Shown one piece after another: positions 35,525-46,436 of a DNA stretch of 64,000 nucleotides. How positions within the stretch are numbered: position 1 is the first letter of the stretch; each line of letters opens with the position of its first letter. The stretch is from Mytilus galloprovincialis (lineage: Eukaryota > Mollusca > Bivalvia > Mytilida > Mytilidae). Under the pieces are notes generated by a model. That model did no database searches and was not told the DNA's origin. It was given only the letters and a program-made list of their open reading frames with translations. Made by a program: the position numbers and the translations under genes. The stretch lies in NCBI RefSeq assembly GCF_965363235.1, contig NC_134850.1, forward strand, positions 38,436,602 to 38,500,601, given 5' to 3'.

Positions 35525-37551
35525 CATTTCACACGGCATGGGAATGATATTACTCAAAAAGGGAAATAACACTTCACACGACGTGGGAATGATATTACTC
35601 ATAAAGAGAAATAACACTTCACACGACAGGGGAAGGCTATTAACTCAAAAAGGGAAATAACACTTCACACGACACTTCACACGACATGGGAATGATATAA
35701 CTCAAAAAGGGAAATAACACTTCACACGACAGGAGAAGGCTATTTACTCCAAAAGAAAAATAACACTTCACACGACATGGAAATGATAATACTCAAAAAA
35801 GGAAATAACACTTCACACGAGACGGGACGGATATAACACAAAAAGATAATAACACTTCACACGACATGAGAATGATATTACTCAAAAAAGGAAATAACAC
35901 TTCACATGAAAGGGGAATGATATTACTCAAAAAGATAAATAACATTTCACACGACATGGGAATGATATTACTCAAAAAGAGAAATAACACTTTACACGAC
36001 ATGGGAATGATATTAAAAATAATATTTCACACGACATGTGAATGATATTACTCAAAAAGGGAAATAACACTTCACACGACATGGGAATGATATTACTCAA
36101 AAAGAGAAATAATATTTCACACGACATGGGAATGATATTACTCAAAAAGGGAAATAACACTTCACACGACATGGGAATGATATTACTCAAAAAGGGAAAT
36201 AACACTTCACACGACGTGGGAATGATATAACTCAAAAGGGAAATTACACTTCACACGACTTGGGAATGATATTACTGAAAGAAGGAAATGACACTTAACA
36301 CGACAAAGGACAGATATTACACAAAAAGGGAAATAACACTTCACAAGAAATGGGAATGATATTACACAAAAAGGGAAATAACAGTTCACACGACATGATA
36401 ATGATATTACCCAAAAAGGGAAAATAACACTCCACACGACATGGGAGTGATATTACTCAAAAAAGAAAAAAACACTTTACACGACAGGGGAAGGCTATTA
36501 ACTCAAAAAGAGAAATAACACTTTACACGACATGGGAATGATATTAGTCAAAAAGAGAAATAACACTTCACACGACATGGGAATGAAATTACTCAAATAG
36601 AGAAATAACACTTCACACGACTGGGGAAGGCTATTAACTCAAAAAGAGAAATAATATTTCACACGACATGGGAATGATATTACTCAAAAAGGGAAATAAC
36701 ACTTCACACGACATGAACATGATATTTCACAAAAAGAGAAATAACACTTAACACGACATGGGAATGATACTACTCAAAAAGGGAAATAACACTTCACACG
36801 ACATCGGAATGACATTACACAATAAGGGAAATAACACTTCACACGAAATGGGAATAATATTTTACAAAAAGGGAAATAACACTTCACACGACATGATAAT
36901 GATATTACCCAAAAAGGGAAAATAACACTTCACACGACATGGGAGTGATATTACTCAAAAATAAAAATAACACTTTACACGACAGGGGAATGATATTAGT
37001 CAAAAAGAGAAATAACACTTCACACGACATGGGAATGAAATTAATCAAATAGAGAAATAACACTTCACACGACTGGGGAATGATATTACTGAAAGAGGGA
37101 AAAAAACACTTCAAACGACATAGGACAGATATTACACAAAAAGGGAAATAACACTTCAAACGACATAGGACAGATATTACACAAAAAAGGGTAAAAAACA
37201 CTTCACACGACATGAGAATGGTATTACTTAAAAAGAGAAATAATACTTCACAGGACATGAGAATGATATTACTCAAATAGGAAAATAACACTTCACACGA
37301 AATGGGAATGATATTACTCAAAAGAGAAATAATACTTCACACGATATGGAAATGATTACTCTAAAAGGGAAATAATACTTCACACGACATGGGACAGATA
37401 TTACTTAAAAGATAAATAATACTTCATACGACATGGGACAGATATTACTGAAAGAGGGGAAAAACACTTCGCACAACATAGGACAGATATTACACAAAAA
37501 GGGAAATAACGTTTAAAACGACATGGGAATGTTATACTCAAAAAGTGAAAT
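35525..37551. repeat. Minisatellite, ~45-bp unit, about 45 copies
   Basis: The typical unit is 'ataacacttcacacgacatg' followed by 'ggaatgatattactcaaaaa' and 'gggaa'. Units vary by point changes (for example 'aggggaaggctat' or 'gacagatattacac' variants) and by a few length changes. Because 45 is a multiple of three, long open frames with a 15-residue period appear on both strands (such as MSCEVLFPFLSNIIP). They are by-products of the unit length and are not listed as genes. Confidence 0.93.
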
Positions 37552-38140
37552 TAAGCTTAGCCTGGCAAGAAGGACCACAAATTTTGTTAAACTCAAATTT
37601 CAGACATTTGAAAATTTGTCTAACGACATTTCCTTCAAGCCAATCAGTAATGCAGATTGTATATATCATTAAATATACAAGTTGTTTCTGTAAAGATAAC
37701 ACTCCAAAGTGCCGTCTAAGATAACTTCATAGTCTTTAAACCACTTTAAATTCTCCTCCTAGATAACAAATGTTAAATCAGTTGTTGAAGATCCCTCTCC
37801 ATCAACGACTTGATAAGTTTACAAATCATCTTAACAGATAAGATTATTCTATCGCGATATGTAATGCCAAGAAAGCTGCTAAATCATCTCTCCTTTCCCT
37901 TCTCATTCATTATTCATTCGTTCATTCATAAAAAGTACAATGTCAGATTTTGGTGATAAGTTAGGCTAACGAGATTCTCTTTTACATGTAGGCATCAGAA
38001 AAGGTGGTAGAAAATCTAGATGACAGTTTATAAAATAATATTTAATTCTTACAAAAACTTTTCATGCAAAAGTGGGTCTTAACTTGTAGTTAGGTGATAG
38101 TTTTGGGTTCTTTTTGTTTGCTCAATGTTGAAGGCCTCCT
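37552..38140. other. Non-coding interval between minisatellite and hairpin
   Basis: Contains 'tcccttctcattcattatt' (37896-37914), which is inverted at 38171-38189, suggesting local rearrangement with the hairpin block. No gene seen. Confidence 0.4.
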
Positions 38141-38278
38141 TATGACTTTGAGATGAAGAATAGCAACACGAATAATGAATGAGAAGGGAACACAACATAG
38201 GACAGATATTACACAAAAATGAGAAATGACAAAAATGTGTGGATAGCTCGTGTTGCTATTCTTCATCTCAAAGTCATA
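38141..38278. repeat. Perfect 31-bp inverted repeat with minisatellite remnant in the loop
   Basis: Arms 38141-38171 and 38248-38278 are exact reverse complements ('tatgactttgagatgaagaa' starts the left arm). The 76-bp loop holds 'aggacagatattacacaaaa', a variant of the 45-bp unit that otherwise ends about 650 bp upstream. Confidence 0.8.
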
Positions 38279-38429
38279 ATAATTTGTTATGTATGCTTTT
38301 CAGTGTGTGTTTTTTTTATGTTGCTGTGTATGTACTGATTATGTGTCATGAATGGATAGCATTCACATTTATATTCCGTCACTTTCTTTTAATCAATGAG
38401 GCTTAAGCACACTGACTAAACTAAATGCA

Positions 38430-38665
38430 GTTGTATCTTTATATATAAGGCTAGTTAACAAAATGTTGTATCTTTATATATAAGGCTAGTTAACAAATTT
38501 TGTATCTAAGGCTAGTTAACAAATGTTGTATCTTTATATATAAGGCTAGTTAACAAATGTTGTATCTTTATATACATGTATAAGGCTAGTTAACAAATGT
38601 TGTATCTTTATATATAAGGCTAGTTAACAAATGTTGTATCTTTATATATAAGGCTAGTTAACAAA
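38430..38665. repeat. 34-bp tandem repeat, about 7 copies
   Basis: The unit contains 'tgttgtatctttatatataa' followed by 'ggctagttaacaaa'. One copy is shortened and one carries an extra 'catgta'. Confidence 0.9.
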
Positions 38666-39958
38666 TGTAATGTGTAGTAATTTGTTGCACTTTATAACGG
38701 CAAAATTACCTCTAGTTGCATCGTTATCTGGACTTTCAATCTTCCACATTAGTTCATGGAACCTTTTAACTTTTAACCGACGAAAAAAATAATTAATAGC
38801 ATCTACACGTTATTTTATTAACAATAAAACAAGAGTCAAAGAGAAAAAAAATCTAGTTAGCAACATTAAATGTGAAAAAAATGAAATAACATTTCACGTA
38901 TATGCATTTTATTCATTTTCACATCATTTGAAAGTTGCAATAATAAGAATCATATTTCATATAAATATTGTCAAAAAAATGTATGTAATAAATTGCATAT
39001 TGTATAACAATTATTCTTCAAAAGAGAATACTGTCAGTAAGTTGTGAAGAATGGCAGTTTGTAGAAATGAGTCGTGTCTCATGATTACAAATGTAGTTTG
39101 TTATGAATAGATAATATATCTATATTCATAATTTCCCTATTGAAATAACTTTAATGACAAACAAATTATCAACCAAATTTAACAGATAATTTGCAGCAAA
39201 AAGATGATTAATTGGTTAAAGATTTTAAGTTTACTTCCTTTCTTTTACGCTTTTATTATAAGGAATAAAATTCCCGGCACATCCAGTCTACAGTATGTTA
39301 TATCTTATTTGTAAAATACACTTTGTTGTAAAGACTTTTCTTTGTATCAATTCGTCTATTCCGCACTTCGGTTTCCAAAGTACCTATAATATGTTTGGTC
39401 TCGTATAGCACGATATTCAAGTCTTCTGTGCATGTGAATGTTTTGGGATCAGTTGTTGGGTCTCTTTTTAATGAAAACGTTGTTCCAAGGGTCGTCCTTG
39501 CTTAAAAAATTCACATCTGTATGATATATATATATAAAAAAGTGTTACTCAAACACTTCTATGATGCTGTCATATGCCAGAAAATTGTGAATTGCATGGA
39601 AGCGGCATATTTTTTCGGCAAATCGACACCGTATTTATGTTTCTCTGATGTTGACCTGCTTACATCATTTGCATGTGACAATACTATGAGAAATTTCAAT
39701 ATCTCCACAAAAAATAGAATTTTATTTTTTGGAAAAATGAAAAATGACAAAAATGTGTGGATAGTAACTCTGTGCGAGGTAAACGCATTTGTTATCATAT
39801 ATAGGATTTAAGTCGCATACTTTTTTATTTTTATTGTATTTTGTAAGTAAGTATAAATGCGTTGGTTGCACCCAAGACGTGCTCTTTTTCAAGTTGTAAT
39901 TTAAGTCTACAATACGACAGAATATTTACGCCGTTCGATATTTTCTATTACAGATTAT
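38666..39958. other. AT-rich interval, nothing recognised
   Basis: Includes 'gacaaaaatgtgtggatag' at about 39747, a direct copy of a segment in the hairpin loop near 38228. No exon identified; the 96-codon frame at 39521-39811 has no family resemblance. Confidence 0.35.
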
Positions 39959-41250
39959 CTAAAAGAGAGGCGACAGATACTAAAGGAACATTTAACTCAT
40001 AAGTCGAAAATAAAATGACAACGCCATGTCTGAAAAAGAAAGAAAAAACAAACAGGGGCCGTGTCAACGAAGCTGTCCTAGGACTAGGACATGTCTTAGG
40101 ATGGTCTTAGGACACGTCTTAGTCCTAAGTCAGGTTAACGAAGGTGTCCTAAAATAAGATATGTCCTAAATTTGATCCTAAAGTTAGGATATATAAATAG
40201 GTGTCTTAGGATAGTCCTAAAGGTTACGATGTCCTAAAACGAAATAAAAACAACAAATGTGGCATAAATTCATTAATAAAAATACTAATACAATAATAAA
40301 CTAGTATAATGTTATAAAAAATAAACTAATTAAACAAAATTTTTCAATATTTCTTAAAGATTCAATTGTGTTACACTATTTTCAATTTGTAGACAAATTT
40401 GTTATTTAAAATGCTTCCAGATATAAAAATAAAAGCGTTTATAGTATTTAGTTTGAGTTTTGGGAATAATAAGCATATTACAAGACATTTGTGTTGGTGT
40501 GCTAGAAATTACATTGAGATATTGCGGACAAGTCATTTGGTGAAATGCTTTACTATTAACTAAAATTGCTTTTCTGTACACAACTCTATATGAAATGGAC
40601 ACCAAGAGAAAATCTCCAAAAAGTATGTTTGACGATGTCATATCGTTACGCTCATACATTTATATGGAATAAATGGGGCTGTCCTTTTTGCTTAAAAAAT
40701 ACTATCATCATGAGTAACATTTTTTGCACCTAACCAAACGGTGCTATGTCAATTTAAATGTGGGGGAAAATGACTTCCTTTTACTTAATCCTTATTCAAT
40801 ACATGCAATGAAATCGAGTGGACCCAAAGACAAAACAATTTACATACTAACATTAAATTCCCACACGAATCGAATATCTCATTTAACAAAGTTGTGTGAC
40901 TATTTAGTTTTGTTGTCGTATGCAATTCATTTGTATTTTTTTGTCGCGTATAATAACGTTCTACAAGTATTACGTTAAAACTTTTTATTTTGCATAAATT
41001 GTTTTCCATAAAAGAGTCCTCCTTTCTGCCTTTACACATATAGTGAAATAGAACAAAAATATATGTCATTGAATTCCCTACATATTTTTTTCAATTAAAT
41101 AAATGTGTTAGGATGGTCTTAGGACCATCGTAGTTAGGACTATTCTAAGATAGCTTTGTTTTACATCCTAAGACATATATTATGACATATCCTAGGATAC
41201 TTTTATTGACACGGCCCCAGATCTAGACAAACAATAGTACACAAAAAACA
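39959..41250 (+). repeat. Dispersed repeat R3 interrupted by element T3
   Basis: Left part (to 40054): 'agaggcgacagatactaaag', 'tgacaacgccatgtctga'. Right part (from 41219): 'gacaaacaatagtacaca'. In the uninterrupted copy at 63.1 kb these motifs are contiguous. Confidence 0.65.
40055..41218. mobile_element. TIR element T3, distant relative of T
   Basis: 1164 bp with ends GGGGCCGTGTCAACGAAGCT and, inverted, TTTATTGACACGGCCCC. Arms are rich in TCCTAGGAC/GTCCTAAGAC palindromes, the same design as the T copies but with different words. Internal frames of 84-94 codons resemble no transposase known to me. Confidence 0.7.
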
Positions 41251-42358
41251 AAAATTTCAATATTTTCAACCTTCCTACTAATGGGAACTCTAAAAAAACA
41301 TATAATTGCAGTAAAAAAAATATATAATTTCAAAAAAGTACGTTGCGGTCTATATGATTTTAAAATTAGTTCTCACAAACCGGGCACAACTGACAGTTTC
41401 TGGAAAAGTTGTCACAGTTCGACTCTAGAGTTTGTTGTGATTTGATACCTAATTATACGATAACGTTAACACACATTGACAACACACAGAATATGTAAAT
41501 GAAATCATTCTAATATTTCCCGTCAAATCATCACTTACGATCATTTATGCCAAAATTGTGTGCTATTTGAGTGGAGTTTGTTTTCAATTTCATGGTTATT
41601 GCCTGCCGACACGTTCGCCAGAAAAGTAAACTTGACTTGATTCAATTTGCACACCGCGTGTCAAAATTACTACTGAGGGGGCACGAACGGCAAAACACAT
41701 CATCCTCATCACTTTTGTGTTTTCTTTGGTTGTATATTTGTATATAATTTGCAGAAATATAATAACAACGAACCGCGGTGTTCCAAGATATAGGCATCTA
41801 TTGAAAGGAAATGGATTTTTGAAAATGTGTTTTTCTTTTTAATGTCGAGTTTTTGTATTTTGGCAGAAAATTAGTTTGAATTTTATGCTGAAAACAGTAA
41901 GCAAACAAATCTGACATATCTTTATTTATTTTCATGTGTCGATCATCTAAATTGCATTAGTCCGATTGTAACGTAAATGTTGACTTCCGAACAAAAATAT
42001 TATATATTGTGGAAATAATATTTATAATTTACATAATTATAAACAGTTTACCACACTGTAGTTGTAAATGATTATTACAAATTTGCCCTGATATTTGAAT
42101 AGCACAGATTAATGAACCAAACTGTATTAGCTTAGGTATTATATAAATGGAAGCTTGCATATTTTATATGATGAATTATTAAAAAGAGATGCGAAATATT
42201 AGATAAACTCGGGATAGGTCAGCTAAACTTCCGACCAGCAACAAGAAATATGTGTTGAACCAAGGAAGTAAGGGTAAAGTCATCTCTTTGAATGCGTCAT
42301 GGACGCCATATCGATTGTTTGGGGGAATATCTGTGTGGAGTAACCTGAGAACACCTAA
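41251..42358. other. Non-coding interval, nothing recognised
   Basis: Mixed composition; 41360-41720 is less AT-rich than its surroundings. No coding exon, RNA gene or repeat border recognised. Confidence 0.3.
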
Positions 42359-42500
42359 GTTTTTTTTATAGGGTTCGTGTTGCTCAGCCTTTAGTTTTCT
42401 ATATTGAATTTGTGAACAGTTGATTATTTTTTTTAGCCATTGCGTTGTCAGTTTTTTTTATTTACGATTTTGAAGGTCCCTTTTGTTATCTTTCTCCTTT
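42359..42500 (-). repeat. Dispersed repeat R3, inverted copy
   Basis: 'agggttcgtgttgctcagcc', 'gccattgcgttgtcag' and 'tacgattttgaaggtccctt' are the reverse complement of the R3 copy at 63.1 kb. Confidence 0.65.
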
Positions 42501-43779
42501 CTTGCTTTTTAAACTGTGTAAGAGTGAAACATTCGATAATGCCTTACTATTGTTTAATTTCATATTTTCGTTTTTTTCAAATTCAATTAATCCTTGTTCT
42601 ATTCTAGTACCGTACGAGTCCTGTCCATTTACGAGGTTAGTAAGCTAAGCCTGTCCTGTGGTCTTTGTCTATTGTGAACAGTTTTGCGCAAATACTTTTA
42701 TGCATAGATACATAGAAAACGCGTATATTCATGTAGTCACAAATATCTGCATGTGTTTCATAAAGGTCAAGTACTTAGAAATAAACAACATAAATTAAAC
42801 TGAATGAGATACATAAAACTACATGTTTTTTTTTGTGTAAATATTGGTATTCTTTATGCACTATTATATATGAAAAATAGAATAACAAATAATTTGAAAA
42901 TAGCTTTAAAACGTTAATGGTTATGATAGTTTTTAGATCCAAGAAAACATCGATCTCAAATACAGAATGCTTTTTTAAGGAAAAATATCAAACAAGTTAA
43001 AAATAAACTTGATAAATAATGCATAAAATTTTATTTATTAATTACACGGATATCTTTAAACAGGGTTTTTATTATACTACATATATATAAGAGTAAAATA
43101 TTTTTATTTTCAACTTTCTGGGTATATAATACATATAAAAGCTGCTGCCAGACTAGCACTCCCCCGATGGGTACTATCCACCAAAAAGCCAGATACATTT
43201 TTTTAATTCATTAGTTATTAATAATAATATATTATATATTTGTTTATAATTTAATTCTAGAATATTACAGTCTATCTGAATTTTTTTAGCTTAAATTCAA
43301 ATAATATAATATATAGTTTACAATATATTACATACACTATGCATATTCAAATTTATCCAATCATTAGCATGACATATAAAAATAGACTTCTATACTATTT
43401 TTTGCTGATAGTTTTTGTAATTTCATTTATCATAAAGATCTATCATTTATCATCAAAACTTTAACACTGCTTGAAATGGACATTTATACGGTCAATTGCA
43501 TCTGCCTGTTAATTTCTACAGAGGCTTTCAGTCATCACATTTTAACTTCAACCAAAAGTAAATAGAAAGGTGTAATATAATATTTCTCAAAATGTTTAGA
43601 CAGTACAAGCAGAGCAAACTATCTGACATGCTCTGGTATAATCTGCATTGATAGACTTTTGTTATTTTTTGCTTTGAATCGACCAGATGAGTTAAGCCTT
43701 TTTCAATTGATTTTTATAGTTTTTTCATATGTTACACCACTGTCGCAGATTAGGGGAGTGTTTGGCGCCTACAAACTAG
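42501..43779. other. AT-rich interval, nothing recognised
   Basis: Very AT-rich; no gene or repeat border found. Confidence 0.3.
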
Positions 43780-44088
43780 CTTAACCCCACCACATTTTGT
43801 ATGTGCCCGTCCAAGCCAAGAGCTTGGATTTAAGTGGTTGTCTTTGTTGCTTTATATCATATATGTTTTTCGTTCCTTGTTTTGTACATAAATCAGGCCG
43901 CTTGTTTTCTCGTTTGAATTGTTTTCCATTTGTCATTTCGGGGCCTTCTATAGCTCTATATATGCGGTATGAGTTTTGCTCATTGTTGAAGGCCGTACAG
44001 TGACCTATAGTTGCAAACTTCTATGTCATTTGGTCTCTGGTGGAGATTTGTCTCATTGGAAATCATAACACATATTCTTATTTTCATA
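43780..44088 (+). repeat. Dispersed repeat R2, longest and best preserved copy
   Basis: Runs from 'ccccaccacattttgtatgt' through 'tgttttctcgtttgaattg' and 'ctcattgttgaaggccgtac' to 'tcatttggtctctggtggag' and 'atcataacacatattctta'. Best reference copy in the window for this family. Confidence 0.75.
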
Positions 44089-44537
44089 TATACTTTCTCA
44101 TTGAGCAGATTCGACAGTCGTTTTCTTATTCTATTAGGATCTTTTGGCGATTGTATTTTAGGGCTTTTGCCGGGACATTTTAACGTGCATACCATAACAA
44201 TTAGGCAACAACCATAACAACACCAAGTGAGGTTATTTAACACAATACAGTTGCAGATCTCATTCTGTAGTAGGCCTATAACGTAATCGGAGATCTGTAT
44301 TTTAATCAGATTGATTCTTTGTAAATAATGATAAAACGAATAAGGTTATAATTGATTTGTTATTATATAGGTTGGGGAAAAATGGAAGCAATATATGTTT
44401 TTGCAAGTTTTTTCCTTATCGAAGTCGTTGACACAATTTGTCATGCCAATGGAAGGATTTGAATTGTGGTGTTGGTTTGCTAAATTTTGTGCATTATTTT
44501 CAAATAAAATAAATGAAATTACACCAGAAACCACCAG

Positions 44538-44571
44538 CCCCCCCCCCCCCCCCCCCCCCCCACACACACAC
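44538..44571. repeat. Poly(C) run followed by (CA)n
   Basis: About 24 C residues, then five CA units. The exact length is prone to sequencing error. Confidence 0.8.
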
Positions 44572-46132
44572 CAACGAAAAAATATATAACAAAAAAAATG
44601 GAAAAAAGGAAAAGAAAACTAGTACTGAGAAAGAAATAGAGTGCAATACTCAAAAATGAAAGTAATAATTCTTTTTTTTAAGTGCGTTATTCTCCTCCCC
44701 TGAATCTTAAATACTTAATGTAAATCTATATGTCATGTCAACTTGCACTTTTACCAGATTCGTGATGGACATTATGTAGAACTGGTACATCTGGCTACAT
44801 CATTTGTTATGACAAACCTATCTATAGTTATTTTTTATGTTATCATTCTAAAATACCATTGTATAATATAAACTGCAGTGTCAGATTTCGTGCAACTATT
44901 ACATAATATTAAAAGTACAAATTAGGAATTCTAGTATTACTACTGCTTCTATAAATAAAGAGACACCTTAACATATATTCGACAATTATCAAAATATAAG
45001 TATACATGTACAATGTACTGGTATTTGATTTTAAACATATTCAATAAGAAATTATAAGTTTATCTTTCAAATTCGGGAATATATTTTTATACATTTAGTC
45101 AAAACAAATGAAATAAATGAAAAGAACACTTTGTGTTATGTGTTTCAAACGCTTTTCTGGATTCCCCATAATTAGGAACGCTCAAAGCCGATGATGTATA
45201 GGAACCCAAACAGTTGAAGGACTATATGACCAAAAAGGACTTCAATAATAGTCAAGTCCGCTATTATAATTTTTTTCAATTTATTATTTTTTGAACTTCC
45301 TTAAAAGTGCAACAACTAGTGTCTTCCGTAGTACATTTGTACCTGATTTCACGTGCGTTTTCATGGTTGGTTCGAGTGCTCCTGATTGCACTTTGTATGG
45401 TGGGTTATATTCATTGCATGTAGTTTGATCATTCAGATGTTTAAATGATGCATAACGCCCAGTGGTATAATGTCATGCATATTCAGGAGACCAATTTACC
45501 ATTTTAACAATAATAAGGTCGACCTCAATGAAGGACAGAAATTTTGACTGCATCAGGAAAATTATGGTATGTTGGATTACGCAGATTTTTTGGCTTGCAA
45601 CAGATCACTTACGGACCCTTCGGAGAGCTTTTGCAAGTGTTATTATACGTGCCGATTGTGTGGTACTCGTCATTAACTCGCCATTAATAGGGTATCGAAT
45701 CTAACGTACTCAGTCATTCTGATCGGACGTGACTATATCTATACTTCCGAAATAGCTTTACGGACGCACAATTTTTTTAAAAGTTGAAAAAAAATTTTCA
45801 ACCCTTAGAATTTATTTTTTTTTGCCTGGAAACAGATTGTTTTTCTATGCAAAAGACCATCCATGCGCCCATAGAAATATTACAAGGAATGGTTCTTTTA
45901 CTTTCAAAGGGGTTTGTTCTCTCCGTTTACATAGGAGGATTTAACTTGTCTATATGCCCTCCGGACTGTGTATTTATACATCCCGTACTGCCTACAAATT
46001 CGAGGAAAACACATCAACTTTAAGAGGGAATTAATTAAACAACAGAGCATAAGAAATACTAAACTGAAACGAAAACACACGCCAAGATACATAAAAAGTT
46101 ATCAAAGGTACCAGGATTATTTGATAACAACT
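44572..46132. other. Non-coding interval, repeat-like but unresolved
   Basis: 45.17-45.25 kb ('aggaacgctcaaagccgatg') looks like part of a common mussel repeat, but no second copy is present to define it. No gene found. Confidence 0.35.
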
Positions 46133-46240
46133 ACTATATTCCTGACTTGTTACAGGACATCTTAAGAAAAAAATGTTGTATTGAACCTGGTTACATGGCT
46201 AACCAAACCACCCGCTTATATGACAATGTTAAAAATACCA
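46133..46240 (+). repeat. Dispersed repeat R1, partial
   Basis: 'atattcctgacttgttacag', then 'gtattgaacctggttacatg' and 'cgcttatatgacaatg'. Diverged from the 11.8-kb and 60.2-kb copies. Confidence 0.6.
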
Positions 46241-46317
46241 CTAAAATGACAAAACTACGTGACGGGAATCCAGTACAAATGACCACAAGAACACTCAGGA
46301 CAGATAATTACATATAT

Positions 46318-46436
46318 TAAAGGAATGACTGTAATATTTTTTCTGTCTATTCGAAATAACATAAAAAAAAATTTGATGCACACTGAATAACGTGCGTTAT
46401 TTCGAATTGACAGAAAAATGTTACAGTCATTTCTTA
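46318..46436. mobile_element. Palindromic MITE
   Basis: Left arm 'aaggaatgactgtaatattt' then 'ctattcgaaataac'; right arm 'ttatttcgaattgacagaaa' then 'tgttacagtcatttctt'. Arms of about 45 bp with a ~30-bp loop. A CRE palindrome (TGACGTCA) follows about 60 bp downstream and may belong to a larger element ending near 46.58 kb. Confidence 0.6.

Larger units (their letters stand above)
33779..35525 (+). repeat. R1 repeat split by a 1.6-kb insertion
   Basis: Left part 'cctgatttggtacaggca' ends at about 33814; right part 'attatgtagaaaatggtg' begins at about 35428 and runs through 'ttttatagctagctgaacc' to 'attatagtgacaac'. In uninterrupted R1 copies these parts are adjacent. The right end runs directly into the 45-bp minisatellite. 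Confidence 0.7.

Noticed and set aside
35793-37321. Several long open frames on the minus strand with a 15-residue period (MSCEVLFPFLSNIIP type)
   Set aside because: They follow from the 45-bp tandem unit being a multiple of three; both strands are open, and units with length changes break the pattern. No start context or splice structure supports translation.
35525-37551. Regular repeat array considered as a CRISPR
   Set aside because: Units are head to tail without unique spacers, and the genome is eukaryotic.
40402-40978. Frames inside T3 as a transposase remnant
   Set aside because: Two short frames on opposite strands without catalytic motifs or similarity to a known transposase.
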